A stretch of 64,000 nt of DNA from an uncultured Dokdonella sp. GTDB lineage: Bacteria > Pseudomonadota > Gammaproteobacteria > Xanthomonadales > Rhodanobacteraceae. Shown one piece after another: positions 36,919 through 47,200 of this stretch. The stretch lies in NCBI GenBank assembly GCA_934526015.1, contig CAKSZY010000010.1:20229-84228 (forward strand). The letters run 5' to 3'. The notes below the pieces were generated by a model. That model saw only the letters and a program-made list of their open reading frames with translations, did no database searches and was not told the DNA's origin. Position numbers and translations under genes: made by a program. Numbering within the stretch: position 1 is the stretch's first letter; every line of letters begins with the position of its first letter.

Positions 36919-38173
36919 GGCTGGTCACCCGCTCCGGCACCGGCTTGGTCTTTTCCCAGCTGAAATAGGTGTAGGCCCAGAGGAACGCGAAAAAGCCGAA
37001 ATACAGCACGGTGAGGACGCGGCCGATGATCGTCTCGACCGGATCGGTGCCGGGACCGGCGCCGATCTTGCCGAGCCAGACGAAGCAGATGCCGAGCACG
37101 GCAATGGCCACGCGGAAGCCGGTGCCGCGATAGCGCCATGACTTCACCTTGCCGCGATCGAGCCAGGGCAGGAAGAACAACACGATGATCGCGCCGAACA
37201 TGACCAGCACGCCGAGCAGCTTGTCCGGGACCACGCGCAACATCGCGTAGAACGGCGTGTAGTACCAGACCGGCTTGATGTGCTCCGGCGTGACGAGGCG
37301 GTTGGCCTCGACGAAGTTGTCGTGTTCGAGGAACCAGCCGCCGGCGGTCGGCTCGAAGAACAGGATGAAGGCACAGATCAGCAGGAAGAAGCCCGTGTAG
37401 AAGGTGTCCTTCACGGTGAAGTACGGATGGAACGGAATGCCGTCGGCCGGAGCCGTCGGCGACCAGCGGTTGCCCTTCGGGCCCTTCTTGATCTCGACGC
37501 CGTCGGGATTGTTCGAGCCGACCTCGTGCAGGGCGAAGATGTGCAGCACGACCAGCAGCAGCAACACCAGCGGCAGGGCGATGACGTGCAGGGCGAAGAA
37601 GCGGTTGAGGGTGGCATCGGACGGCAGGTAGTCGCCCATGATCCACTCGGTCAGCGCACCGCCGACATAGGGGATCGCGCCGAACAGGGAGATGATGACC
37701 TTGGCGCCCCAGAACGACATCTGGCCCCACGGCAGCACGTAGCCGAGGAAGGCTTCCGCCATCAACACGAGGTAGATCAGCATGCCGAGCAGCCACACCA
37801 GCTCGCGCGGCTTCTTGTACGAGCCGTACATGACACCGCGGAACATGTGGATGTAGACGACCACGAAGAACGCCGATGCGCCGGTCGAGTGCATGTAGCG
37901 GATCAACCAGCCCCAGTCGACGTCGCGCATGATGTACTCGACCGAGGCGAAGGCTTCCGCCGCGCTCGGCTTGTAGTGCATCGTCAGGAAGATGCCGGTC
38001 ACGATCTGGTTGACCAGCACCACCATTGACAGCACGCCGAAGATGTACCAGATGTTGAAGTTCTTCGGAGCGTAGTACTCCGACATGTGCTTGCGGTAGA
38101 ACGGCCCGAACGAGGGCGCGCGGTCGTTGAACCAGCCCTGCAGGTCGTTCATGGCACGGGAGAGTCGGTTCAT
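36911..38173 (-). CDS. petB: cytochrome bc1 complex, cytochrome b
   Basis: 420 residues, eight to nine membrane helices. The four haem-ligating His lie in helices II and IV (MHSTGASAFFVVVYIHMFRG and LHVIALPLVLLLLVVLHIFALH), and the quinol-oxidation motif PEW-type segment reads TPEHIKPVWYYTPFYAML. It is full length and contains both the N-terminal b6-like and the subunit IV-like parts in one chain. It starts 2 bp after petA. Confidence 0.96.
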   Translation of the reverse strand: MNRLSRAMNDLQGWFNDRAPSFGPFYRKHMSEYYAPKNFNIWYIFGVLSMVVLVNQIVTGIFLTMHYKPSAAEAFASVEYIMRDVDWGWLIRYMHSTGASAFFVVVYIHMFRGVMYGSYKKPRELVWLLGMLIYLVLMAEAFLGYVLPWGQMSFWGAKVIISLFGAIPYVGGALTEWIMGDYLPSDATLNRFFALHVIALPLVLLLLVVLHIFALHEVGSNNPDGVEIKKGPKGNRWSPTAPADGIPFHPYFTVKDTFYTGFFLLICAFILFFEPTAGGWFLEHDNFVEANRLVTPEHIKPVWYYTPFYAMLRVVPDKLLGVLVMFGAIIVLFFLPWLDRGKVKSWRYRGTGFRVAIAVLGICFVWLGKIGAGPGTDPVETIIGRVLTVLYFGFFAFLWAYTYFSWEKTKPVPERVTSHD

Positions 38174-38175
38174 GG

Positions 38176-38772
38176 TCAGGCCGCCCCCTCGCTGATGCCG
38201 ATGATGATGTGGCCGTCGTCGACGAACTTGTACGGCGGCACGACGAGGTTCGTCGGAGCCGGCACGCCGTCATAGACGCGCCCGGCCATGTCGAAGCGCG
38301 ACTTGTGGCATGGGCAGAAGAAACCGCCCTTCCAGTCGGCATCGAACGGCTCGGGCTTGAGGTCGGCATACAGCTTCGGCGCGCAGCCGAGATGCGTGCA
38401 CAGGCCGACCAGCACGAGGACCTCGGGCTTCAGCGAACGGTATTCGTTCTGCGCGAACGCCGGCTGCTGCTCGACGTTTTCCGAACGCGGGTCGCGCAAG
38501 CGCGATTCCTCGCCCGCGAGCGCGTCGAGCTGGGCCTTGGTGCGGCGGATGATCCACACCGGCTGACCGCGCCATTCGAAGATGACCATCTGGCCGTCCT
38601 CGAGCTTGCTGATGTCCGCCTCGACGGGCGCACCGGCGGTCTGCGCACGCGCGCTCGGTTGCCACGATTTGATGAAAGGTACGGCCGCTGCCGCGACTCC
38701 CACGCCTCCGACGACGGCAGTCGTCGCGGTCAGGAATCGGCGGCGGCCCTTGTCGACGCCGTCATTTGCCAT
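38176..38772 (-). CDS. petA: ubiquinol-cytochrome c reductase, Rieske iron-sulfur subunit
   Basis: 198 residues. An N-terminal Tat-type signal anchor (GRRRFLTATTAVVGGVGVAA) holds the protein in the membrane. The [2Fe-2S] ligands are in CTHLGCAP and FCPCHKSRFD. The start MANDGVDKGRRR has GGAG six bases upstream; the long upstream frame is not conserved. First gene of petABC-sspA-sspB. The 296-bp region upstream is shared with the divergent protease gene. Confidence 0.95.
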   Translation of the reverse strand: MANDGVDKGRRRFLTATTAVVGGVGVAAAAVPFIKSWQPSARAQTAGAPVEADISKLEDGQMVIFEWRGQPVWIIRRTKAQLDALAGEESRLRDPRSENVEQQPAFAQNEYRSLKPEVLVLVGLCTHLGCAPKLYADLKPEPFDADWKGGFFCPCHKSRFDMAGRVYDGVPAPTNLVVPPYKFVDDGHIIIGISEGAA

Positions 38773-39068
38773 CCGGCACTCCAGAGCACTGTTGCTGTTC
38801 GCGAAAGATTCTTGGATCGGGCGATCGGCGGCCGAGCCCGAAAATCGTGGTAGTTTAAGGATGCTCCGATCCTTTCCACAAGGGCGGCAGGGGTTCGGGC
38901 GGTCCGGCCAGGCTTGCGCGGCACGCTCCACGGCCTCGCCGTTGCGCTGCGTGCGTGTCCTTTGCGGCCCTCCGCCGACACCGGGACGGCACGCAGTCCG
39001 ACCGCAACCGGCCCGGACCGTCCGCGCCGGTTGCGCGGAACTGCCCCGACTTTTTCCATCCGGCCGCG

Positions 39069-40247
39069 ATGCCCCACGCCATGTCACCCGAGCCCCGCCG
39101 GACCCTCTCCTTCTTCCTCAGGTTCGCGATTCTCGGACTCGCCCTTGCCTTCGTGGCGAACCTCTTCTTTCCCGGACTTGTCGAGCGCCTGCGCGGCTCG
39201 GCGCCGGAGAGCCCGAATGCGATCGGCGGCGCGCGTGCGTCGGGCCCGGTTTCCTACGCGGACGCGGTCGCGCGCGCATCGCCGGCGGTGGTCAACATCT
39301 ATGCGAACAAGTTCACCACGGTGCGCCAGTTGCGCATCGTCCCCGACCCGCTGACCCAGCGCCTGTTCCGCGCGATCAGCCCGCCGTACACGCAGCGCGA
39401 GCGCAGCCTCGGCTCCGGGGTGATCTTCAGCACCGACGGCTACGTGCTGACCAACAACCACGTCATCCATGGCGCCGACGACATCCAGGTGCTGCTGTTC
39501 GACAACCGCGTAGCCCAGGCACGCGTGATCGGCACCGACCAGGAGACCGACCTCGCCGTGCTGAAGATCGACGCCGGCAACCTGCCGGCGATCAGCATCG
39601 CCGACCGCGGTGCAGTGACCGTCGGCGACGTCGTGCTGGCGATCGGCAACCCGTTCGGCATCGGCAAAACGGTGACCATGGGGATCGTCAGCGCGACCGG
39701 GCGCCAGCTGCGCCTGTCCGAATACGAGGACTTCATCCAGACCGACGCCGCGATCAATACCGGCAATTCCGGCGGTGCGCTGGTCAATGCCCTCGGCGAA
39801 CTGGTCGGCATCAACACCTCCAACTACCGCTATGCCGGCGGCAGCGGCTATTCGTCGCAGACGGCCGAAGGCATCGGCTTCGCCATCCCGGTCGGCACCG
39901 CCAAGGCCGTGCTCGACCAGATCATCCGCCACGGCATGGTCATCCGCGGCTCGCTCGGCATCGAATACGTCGACAGTGCGCTGGTGCCCGCGGGCGCGAT
40001 GGTCACGTCGGGGGTCGCCGTGCTCGAGGTCGATGCCGGCAGCGCGGCCGCCCTTGCCGGCATCCAGCCGGGCGACATCCTCGTCCGCCTCGACGGCACC
40101 GACATCCGCAACCGCGCCGACCTGCTCGGCCGCGAGGCCGCGATCGCGCCCGGCACGCAGGTGCGCGTGGAAGGCGTGCGCAACGGCTTGCCGCTGGCCT
40201 TCGACGTGACGGTCGGCCAGCGCCAGCCGCGGACCAGCGAAGGGTGA
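39069..40247 (+). CDS. DegS-like membrane-anchored S1C serine protease
   Basis: 392 residues: a short cytoplasmic N-terminus, one membrane helix (SFFLRFAILGLALAFVANLFF), a trypsin-like domain with His in TNNHVIHGADD, Asp in DQETDLAVLKID and Ser in NTGNSGGAL, and a single C-terminal PDZ domain. One PDZ and the membrane anchor match DegS, which senses outer-membrane stress and cleaves RseA; that role is inferred. The start ATG 39069 was chosen over ATG 39081 with no decisive ribosome site for either. Convergent with the transglycosylase gene (4-bp gap). Confidence 0.88.
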   Translation: MPHAMSPEPRRTLSFFLRFAILGLALAFVANLFFPGLVERLRGSAPESPNAIGGARASGPVSYADAVARASPAVVNIYANKFTTVRQLRIVPDPLTQRLFRAISPPYTQRERSLGSGVIFSTDGYVLTNNHVIHGADDIQVLLFDNRVAQARVIGTDQETDLAVLKIDAGNLPAISIADRGAVTVGDVVLAIGNPFGIGKTVTMGIVSATGRQLRLSEYEDFIQTDAAINTGNSGGALVNALGELVGINTSNYRYAGGSGYSSQTAEGIGFAIPVGTAKAVLDQIIRHGMVIRGSLGIEYVDSALVPAGAMVTSGVAVLEVDAGSAAALAGIQPGDILVRLDGTDIRNRADLLGREAAIAPGTQVRVEGVRNGLPLAFDVTVGQRQPRTSEG

Positions 40248-40251
40248 GCGG

Positions 40252-41211
40252 CTACAGCGCCTTGCGGTAACGCTCGCGCAGGGTCGCGACGCGCTGCACG
40301 TAGACCCGGGTCTCGGCGAACGGGGGCACGTCGCCGTAGCGCTGCACGGCGCCGGGTCCGGCGTTGTAGGCCGCCGTCGCGAGGCGTTCGTCGCCTCCGA
40401 AATCGCGCAGCATGCGGGCGATGTACATCGCGCCGCCGCGGATGTTCTGGTTGACGTCGAAGGCGTCATCGACGCCGAGGTCGGAGGCGGTGCCCGGCAT
40501 GAGCTGCATCAGTCCCTGCGCGCCCTTGCTCGAGATCGCCATCGGATTGAAGGCGGATTCGGCGTGCATGAGCGCGCGCAGGAGGGCCGGATCGACGCCG
40601 AATTCCCCGGCCGCCGCGGCGATCTCGTCCTTGAAGGCTTCGAGGTTGAGGCGCGTGCTGGAGAAATCGATGGTCGAGTTCACGTCGCAGGCGACGCAGG
40701 TGGAGATATAGCTGAACAACAGGGCGAAGCGCCCGTCGCGCGGACGCACATTGGTGTATTCGGTGATGCCGTTGGCCCGGTCGACGCGATAGACCGCGCC
40801 GCGCAGGACCTTCGGCGCGATCTTCGAGGTGGTCGGGCCGGTCATCACCTTCGAGCCCGGCTCGGCGACCGCAGCGACCGCCGGCGCCGGGGCGGCGGGG
40901 CTCGCCGCCAGGGTGGCGGTCGGCGCCGGCAGCATCGGCGCGGTGGAAACGACCCCGGAACTCTGCGCCTTCGGATCGACGCCCTCGCGGTAGTCCCAGG
41001 CCGGTTTCGCCTTCACCGCCGCGGCCGCCGCCGGCTTCTGTGCAGCATAGCTGGCCACCGCCTTGCAGCCGCGGAACGAATCCTTCTTGTTCGTGTAGGC
41101 GACGCTGCCCCCGGGCCCCTCGCACTTGTACAGCACGTCCGCCCGCACGCCGCCCGCGGCAAGGGCGAGCACGGCAACGGCAGCGAAGCGCAATGTGGCG
41201 GGACTGGACAT
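40252..41211 (-). CDS. lytic transglycosylase with N-terminal DUF4124 segment
   Basis: 319 residues. A signal peptide (1-23) precedes a DUF4124-like segment (VLYKCEGPGGSVAYTNKK), a long Ala/Pro linker, a second similar short segment (AVYRVDRANGITEYTNVRP) and a C-terminal SLT domain. The catalytic Glu is in HAESAFNPMAISSKGAQG, followed by LMQLMPGTASDLGV and AYNAGPGAV. It cleaves peptidoglycan glycan strands in the periplasm. The start MSSPATLRFAAVAV gives a proper signal peptide. Confidence 0.9.
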   Translation of the reverse strand: MSSPATLRFAAVAVLALAAGGVRADVLYKCEGPGGSVAYTNKKDSFRGCKAVASYAAQKPAAAAAVKAKPAWDYREGVDPKAQSSGVVSTAPMLPAPTATLAASPAAPAPAVAAVAEPGSKVMTGPTTSKIAPKVLRGAVYRVDRANGITEYTNVRPRDGRFALLFSYISTCVACDVNSTIDFSSTRLNLEAFKDEIAAAAGEFGVDPALLRALMHAESAFNPMAISSKGAQGLMQLMPGTASDLGVDDAFDVNQNIRGGAMYIARMLRDFGGDERLATAAYNAGPGAVQRYGDVPPFAETRVYVQRVATLRERYRKAL

Positions 41212-41342
41212 GGGCGTATTGGATCGGTGGCCGGGGCCGGGGTTCCGTGATGGCGTTCCGTCCCGCGGACATGCCGCGATCCGCTGGCGGGGCGCCATGC
41301 CTGCGCGTAAACTACTGGGTTCGCTGACAATTCTCCACCCCC

Positions 41343-42683
41343 ATGGCCGGCAAGCTCTACATCAAGACCCACGGTTGCCAGATGAACGAGTACGACTCGG
41401 CGAAGATGGCCGACGTGCTGCATGCCGCCCACGGCCTGGAGTTGACCGACAACGAGGCCGAGGCCGACGTCATCCTCGTCAACACCTGCTCGATCCGCGA
41501 GAAGGCGCAGGAGAAGGTGTTCAGCCAGCTCGGCCGCTGGAAGCAGCTGAAGAAGGACAAGCCGGTGGTCATCGGCGTCGGCGGATGCGTGGCCAGCCAG
41601 GAAGGCGAGGCGATCATCAAGCGCGCGCCGTTCGTCGACCTCGTGTTCGGCCCGCAGACCCTGCATCGCCTGCCCGAACTGATCGAGGCGCGTCGCCAGA
41701 GCGGCCAGCCGCAGGTCGACATCAGCTTCCCGGAAATCGAGAAGTTCGACCGCCTGCCCGAGCCGCGCGCGGACGGCCCGACCGCCTTCGTCTCGATCAT
41801 GGAAGGTTGTTCGAAGTACTGCACCTATTGCGTGGTGCCCTATACGCGCGGCGAGGAGATCAGTCGCCCGTTCGACGACGTCATCGCCGAGGTCGCCCTG
41901 CTCGCCGAACAGGGCGTCCGCGAAGTCACCCTGCTCGGCCAGAACGTCAATGCCTGGCGCGGTGCCCTGCATGGCGGCGGTACCGCCGACCTCGGCCTGC
42001 TGATCCACGCCATCGCCGAAATCGACCGCATCGGCCGCATTCGCTTCACCACCTCGCATCCGATGGAGTTCGGCGACTCGCTGGTCGAGGCCTACGCGAA
42101 CGTGCCGAAGCTGGCCAATTTCCTCCACCTGCCCGTGCAGTCGGGTTCGGACCGCATCCTCGCGGCTATGAAGCGCGGCTACACCGTGCTGGAGTTCAAG
42201 CAGCGCATCCGCAAGCTGCGCGCCGTGCGCCCGGACATCTGCATCTCGTCGGATTTCATCGTCGGTTTCCCCGGCGAGACCGAGGCCGACTTCGACAGGA
42301 CCCTCAGGCTCGTCGCCGACGTCGGCTTCGACCAGAGTTTCAGCTTCATCTACTCGGCCCGCCCCGGCACGCCGGCGGCAAGTCTCGCCGACGACACCCC
42401 GGCCGAAGAGAAGAAGGAACGCCTGGCGCGCCTGCAGGCCCTGCTCGACGCGCACGCCCGCGACATCAATGCCGGCATGGTCGGCAGCGTGCAACGCATC
42501 CTCGTCGAGGGACCGAGCCGGCGCGACGCGAACGAACTCACCGGGCGCACCGAGAACATGCGCAAGGTCAACTTTGCCGGTCCGTCCCGCCTCGTCGGCG
42601 AGTTCGTCGACGTGGTCATCACCGAAGCGAAGAGCAACTCCCTGCGTGGCCGCGTGGCGACGCTCGACGAGCGCGCCGCCTGA
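41343..42683 (+). CDS. miaB: tRNA (N6-isopentenyl adenosine(37)-C2)-methylthiotransferase
   Basis: 446 residues in MTTase order: N-terminal domain with three cluster-binding Cys ([31 protein letters not shown]), a radical-SAM domain with [15 protein letters not shown], and a C-terminal TRAM domain. It makes ms2i6A37 in tRNAs reading UNN codons. Start [12 protein letters not shown]. In many gammaproteobacteria ybeZ-ybeY follow miaB; here an inverted-repeat element and an amidohydrolase gene on the other strand come next. Confidence 0.96.
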   Translation: MAGKLYIKTHGCQMNEYDSAKMADVLHAAHGLELTDNEAEADVILVNTCSIREKAQEKVFSQLGRWKQLKKDKPVVIGVGGCVASQEGEAIIKRAPFVDLVFGPQTLHRLPELIEARRQSGQPQVDISFPEIEKFDRLPEPRADGPTAFVSIMEGCSKYCTYCVVPYTRGEEISRPFDDVIAEVALLAEQGVREVTLLGQNVNAWRGALHGGGTADLGLLIHAIAEIDRIGRIRFTTSHPMEFGDSLVEAYANVPKLANFLHLPVQSGSDRILAAMKRGYTVLEFKQRIRKLRAVRPDICISSDFIVGFPGETEADFDRTLRLVADVGFDQSFSFIYSARPGTPAASLADDTPAEEKKERLARLQALLDAHARDINAGMVGSVQRILVEGPSRRDANELTGRTENMRKVNFAGPSRLVGEFVDVVITEAKSNSLRGRVATLDERAA

Positions 42684-42721
42684 GCCGGCAACCGCATCGG
42701 CGAAGGCAACCGCGGGAGATT

Positions 42722-42922
42722 GAAACACGGAGCACACGGAGCACACGGAGGAGAGGCAACTCACCAAGCTGCTCTTCCTTCGCGCGCTTCGTGTCCTTCG
42801 TGTTTCGGTCTTCGGCCTTTGGCCGGAAGCGGAGCAAAAGCCTGAAACACGAAGGATGCGAAGGCGGAGCGCAGATTGCCGAAAGGCTTTTTCTCCGTGT
42901 CCTCCGTGTGCTCCGTGTTTCG
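42722..42922. repeat. nested inverted-repeat element after miaB
   Basis: About 200 bp, poorer in GC than its surroundings. The outer left arm (from 42722) reads GAAACACGGAGCACACGGAG and its complement lies at about 42892-42922. The inner arm at 42781-42808 (TTCGTGTCCTTCGTGTTTC) is complementary to 42843-42862. The arms themselves consist of short steps (CACACGGAG, CTTCGTGTC). The transcript from either strand can fold into a long imperfect hairpin between the convergent miaB and amidohydrolase genes. No terminal target duplication or transposase is seen. Confidence 0.75.
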
Positions 42923-42940
42923 GCCTTTCGCTTCGCTGTT

Positions 42941-44242
42941 TCAGTCTTTCGCTTCGCCGCGGTACTTGCGCTGGTACTTCTCGTACAGCCGCGTGTGCCG
43001 GCTCGACAGGTCGATGGCGCGGCCGCGGATCCACGCCCGCTCGACGCGGCTGCGCCCGTCGAGAACATCGCCATCGGTGACGAACAGGGTCGCCTCCTTG
43101 CCGGGCTCGAGTGAACCGAGGCGATCGGCCACCCCGAGCAGCTCCGCCGGAGCCAGGGTGATCGCCCGCAGGGCGGCCTCCGTGCCCAGGCCGAAAGCCG
43201 CATAACTGGCCGCCTGATACGGCAGGTTGCGCTCGTTCGACGAGGCCATGCTGTCACCGTCGTTGGCGATGACGAGGCGGACACCGGCCGCCGCGAGCCG
43301 GGCCGCCGCGGCGTAGACCGTGTCGTGTCCCTCCCAGCGCCGCATCGGCGTGTTGTGCGACGAGCCGAGCACCACCGGGATGTCGCGTGCCGCAAGCGTG
43401 GCCGCGAAGCGCCACGCATCGCCGCCACCGACGAGGACGATGCGCAGCTGCTCGCGCTCGGCGAACGCGAGTGCCTCGCGGATCGCCACCGCGGACTCCG
43501 CATGCACGAACAAGTGCATCGTGCCGTCCAGCACCGGCCGCATGGCCTCCCAGCGCAGGTCCTCTGCGAGACCGTCGCCGGCAGCCTTCGCCGTGGCATA
43601 GGCGCGCGCCTCGCGCATGGCCCGCTCGAGGGCATCGCGCTTCGTGCGTGCGGATTCCGCCGCACGCTCGCGGGCCGCTGCCGGCATCCATGCCGGCGTG
43701 CGCGCCGTCGGCCAGTGCAGGTGCATCGCGGCAGGTGCCTTCACGGTCATCTGCTCGGCGGTCCAGCCGTCCGGCTGCATGAGGGCCGAACGCCCGCTGA
43801 TGACGCCGTCGTTGCCGGCGCGCGGCACGATCAAGGCCGTCAGCACGCCGTTCGCGCGCGCCACCGGCCACAGTTCGGTATCCGGATTGACCGCGCTTTC
43901 CGCGCGGACCTCCGGGGTGATCGCGCCGGCCTCGGCGAAATCATTGGTCGCCCGCACCGCCGAGACTTCGCTGAGGCCGAGCACGCTCTGCGCCGCGATC
44001 AGTCCCGGATAGATGCGCTTGCCGTCGAGCTGGACGCGTTCGGCGCCAGGCGGTGCCTCGACGCGCGACCCGATCGCCGCGATGCGCCCGTCGCGGATGA
44101 GGATCTCGCCACGCTCGACAATGCCATGGCTGACCGTGTGGAGGTCGGCGCCGGCCAACACGAGCGCGGTCGATTGCGCGCCGACGCACGGCGCGGCGAC
44201 GGCCGCGGCAAACGCGGCCATCCGGAGGATGCGCAGCTTCAT
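42941..44242 (-). CDS. amidohydrolase-family protein, metal site degenerate
   Basis: 433 residues with a signal peptide (1-22, cleaved near VGA-QS). The composite beta-sandwich segments (ILIRDGRIAAIGSR at the start, GSLEPGKEATLFVTDGDVLDG at the end) belong to the amidohydrolase superfamily. The HxH motif that should follow the first sandwich (GLIDxHxH) reads GLIAAQS, so two metal-binding His are missing. Its start overlaps the next gene's stop by 4 bp, so both are made together, probably as periplasmic partners. Enzyme activity is doubtful. Confidence 0.82.
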   Translation of the reverse strand: MKLRILRMAAFAAAVAAPCVGAQSTALVLAGADLHTVSHGIVERGEILIRDGRIAAIGSRVEAPPGAERVQLDGKRIYPGLIAAQSVLGLSEVSAVRATNDFAEAGAITPEVRAESAVNPDTELWPVARANGVLTALIVPRAGNDGVISGRSALMQPDGWTAEQMTVKAPAAMHLHWPTARTPAWMPAAARERAAESARTKRDALERAMREARAYATAKAAGDGLAEDLRWEAMRPVLDGTMHLFVHAESAVAIREALAFAEREQLRIVLVGGGDAWRFAATLAARDIPVVLGSSHNTPMRRWEGHDTVYAAAARLAAAGVRLVIANDGDSMASSNERNLPYQAASYAAFGLGTEAALRAITLAPAELLGVADRLGSLEPGKEATLFVTDGDVLDGRSRVERAWIRGRAIDLSSRHTRLYEKYQRKYRGEAKD

Positions 44243-47200
44243 TGGTGGTCCTCGGTGCAGACATGCAACGCTTCGCCATCGTGATAGGCCGGCCGCAGGG
44301 CGAGATGGCGGGCGAAGTCGTCGTCCGCGACCACTGCGGGCGATGGCGCCGCAGCGGTCGCGGCCGGCTTCGCGGCCAATGCCTTGACCCGCTCCGGCAG
44401 CGCCCTGGCGACGAGGCGTTCGCGCTCGCCGGCAATGCGGGCGCGTTCGGCGGCATCGGCGTCACGGTCGTAGTAACGCCGGCCGTCGATCCAGGTCTGC
44501 TCGACGCGGGCGAGCGTCGACAACGGGTTCGCGCTCCAGATGACGAAATCGGCATCCATGCCGGGTTCGAGCGCGCCGACGCGGCCCTCGACGCGCAACT
44601 GGCGGGCAGGATTGCGGGTGACCAAGTCGAGCGCGGCCACTTCGTCGAGGCCGCCGTACTTGACCGCCTTGGCCGCCTCGGTATTGAGTCGCCGGGCAAG
44701 CTCGTCGGAATCGGAGTTGAACGACACCACCACGCCCTGGCCGGCCATCAGCGCGGCGTTGTGCGGAATCGCATCGGCAACCTCCATCTTGTAGGCCCAC
44801 CAGTCGCTGAAGGTCGACGCGCCGGCACCGATCGCGGCCAGTTCGTCGGCGACCTTGTAGCCCTCGAGCACGTGCTGGAAGGTCGGCACGAAGCCGTGAT
44901 CGCGGGCGATGCGCACGAAACCGAGGATCTCGTCCTGGCGGTAGCTGTGGACATGCACGAGGCGGCGGCCGTCGAGCACCTCGGCCAGCGCCTCCAGGCG
45001 CAGGTCGCGTCGACGCGGCGGGTCGCCCCGCTCCGGCTTCTTCGCATGCGCGCGCGCGGCGATGAAGCTGTCGCGCAGGATTTCCTGCACGCCCATGCGC
45101 GTCTGCGGATAGCGCTTGTTGAAGGCCTCGCCCCAGTTCGACTGCTTGACGTTCTCGCCGAGGGCGAACTTGATCGTCGGCAGCGCACCTTCGAAGCGCA
45201 GCCCGTCGGCATCCGAACCCCAGCGCAGCTTGATGATCTGGGCCTGGCCACCGATCGTGTTGGCCGAACCGTGCAGCAGGTGTGCGCTGGTCACGCCGCC
45301 GGCAAGCTGCCGGTAGATCGAGATGTCGGTCGGATCGAGCGCGTCGCCGACACGCACCTCGCTGGTCACGGAATCCGAGGCTTCATTGACCCCGCGTGCG
45401 ATCGCGATGTGCGAGTGGGCGTCGATGATGCCGGGCGAGACATGCTTGCCGCGGGCGTCGATCTCGAGGGTTCCGCGCGGCACGGCCAGATCGCGCCCGA
45501 CTGCGCGGACGCGGCCGCCGGCAACGTGAAGGTCGGCCGCTTCGAGGCGACCGGCCGCACCCTGGGTCCAGACGGTGGCTCCGCGCACCACCACGTCCTG
45601 CATGGCCGGCGGCGCCAGCACACCGAATCCGCCGGCCGGATAGCGCAAGGGAGAGGCCGGTCGTGCCACCGCGGCGACCACCGACGCAGCGGGCGCCGGC
45701 TTCGTGCGCCTGCCCTCGACCAGCACTTCGCCACCGTCGCTGCCGGCGATGCGGCCGTGCAGGCGCTCGCCGGCCAGGGCGATCACGATCGCCACCGTCG
45801 CCTCGGAACGCCCGATGACCTTGCCGGGCGCATGCAGGATCAGCTGCGAACCGGCCCAGGTCGCCGGAAAGGTGCTTTCGCCGAGGGTCGCCTTGAGTGC
45901 CGAAGTCTCGCCGGAGACGACCAGTTCGGCGGCACCGTCGCCGCCTTGCCAGCGCAACGCCCAGCTGCCGCGGGGGTCGCCGGCCGCCGCGGCGGAAACC
46001 CGATGACGTTGATCGCCGACCCAGACCTCGTGGACGCGCGCATCGGAGGAGCGGAACAGTCCGGCATCGGCCACCACGAAGTGGGCAAGGCGGCCGGCCT
46101 CGATGGTGCCGAGGTGCTCGCTCACCGCAAGCATGGCCGCCGGCTGCGTGGTCAGCGCGGCCAGCGCGTGGTCTTCGCCGAGGCCGCTGGCAACCGCCTT
46201 GCGCAGGTTGCCCCAGAAGCGCTCGCCCGGCTTGCCGAGGCCATGCGCGGTGAATGCGAACGGCACCCCGGCTTCGGCAAGCACGCGCGGGCTGTGCGGA
46301 GCCCATTCCCAGTGTTCGAGTTCGGCAAGGCTGATGTCGAGCGCATGGTCGGGGTCCTCCACCGCCGGCGCCTCGGGCCAATCGAGCGGAACGATCACCG
46401 GGACGCCCGCCGACTTCAGCAGCGATGCACGCCGGTATTCATGGCCGTTGCCGAGCAGCACGAGACGCAGTTCGAACTCGTCGGCGATGGCCAGCGCACG
46501 GTCGAGATCGAGTTCGTCGCTGGTGGCGAACATCGCCGGCTGGCGGGCAGCGACCAATGGCGCCAGTGCATCGAGGGCAAGGTTCACCTCGGCGGCCGCC
46601 ACGTTGCGCTGACGCGTGCGCCAGGCTTCGTAGGAATGTCGCCAACGCGCGTCGTGCAGGACCTGGCGGATCAGGGCGATCGAACCCATCAGCGAGGACG
46701 GGTAGTCGTTCGACGGCCATTGCCCCTGTTCGAAGGCCACGTGCTGGGCCACCGCGGACTTCAGCAGCACCTCGCCGGGCCGGGTCGCATCGGCCGTCGA
46801 TGCGAGCAGGGACTGCCCGCGCAGGACTCCGTTCTGCGGTGCCGAGAGGACGGCGACGAAGCCGAGCTCGCGCAGGTTGCGTGCGGCCGCCGCATCGGGG
46901 CGGAACGTGTCGGCGACATCCGCCTCCGGATGCACGCGGCGATTCCAATGGCGCGGACCGCTGCGCGCATGCGGCGTGGCCGGCATGCGCCGGCCGGAGC
47001 CACCTTCTGCCGCCGCTTCCGCGGGTTGCCCATAGCGACCATGGGCGTCGATGAAGCCGGCGAACAGGCTGCGCCCGCCGAGGTCGATCGCGACGACACC
47101 GGCCGGGACCGCGAGCTGGCGTCCGACCGCGGTGATGCGTCCGTCACGGACGACCACGGTTGCGTCCTCGATGACCTGGCCGGGCCGCGCGACGACGCGC

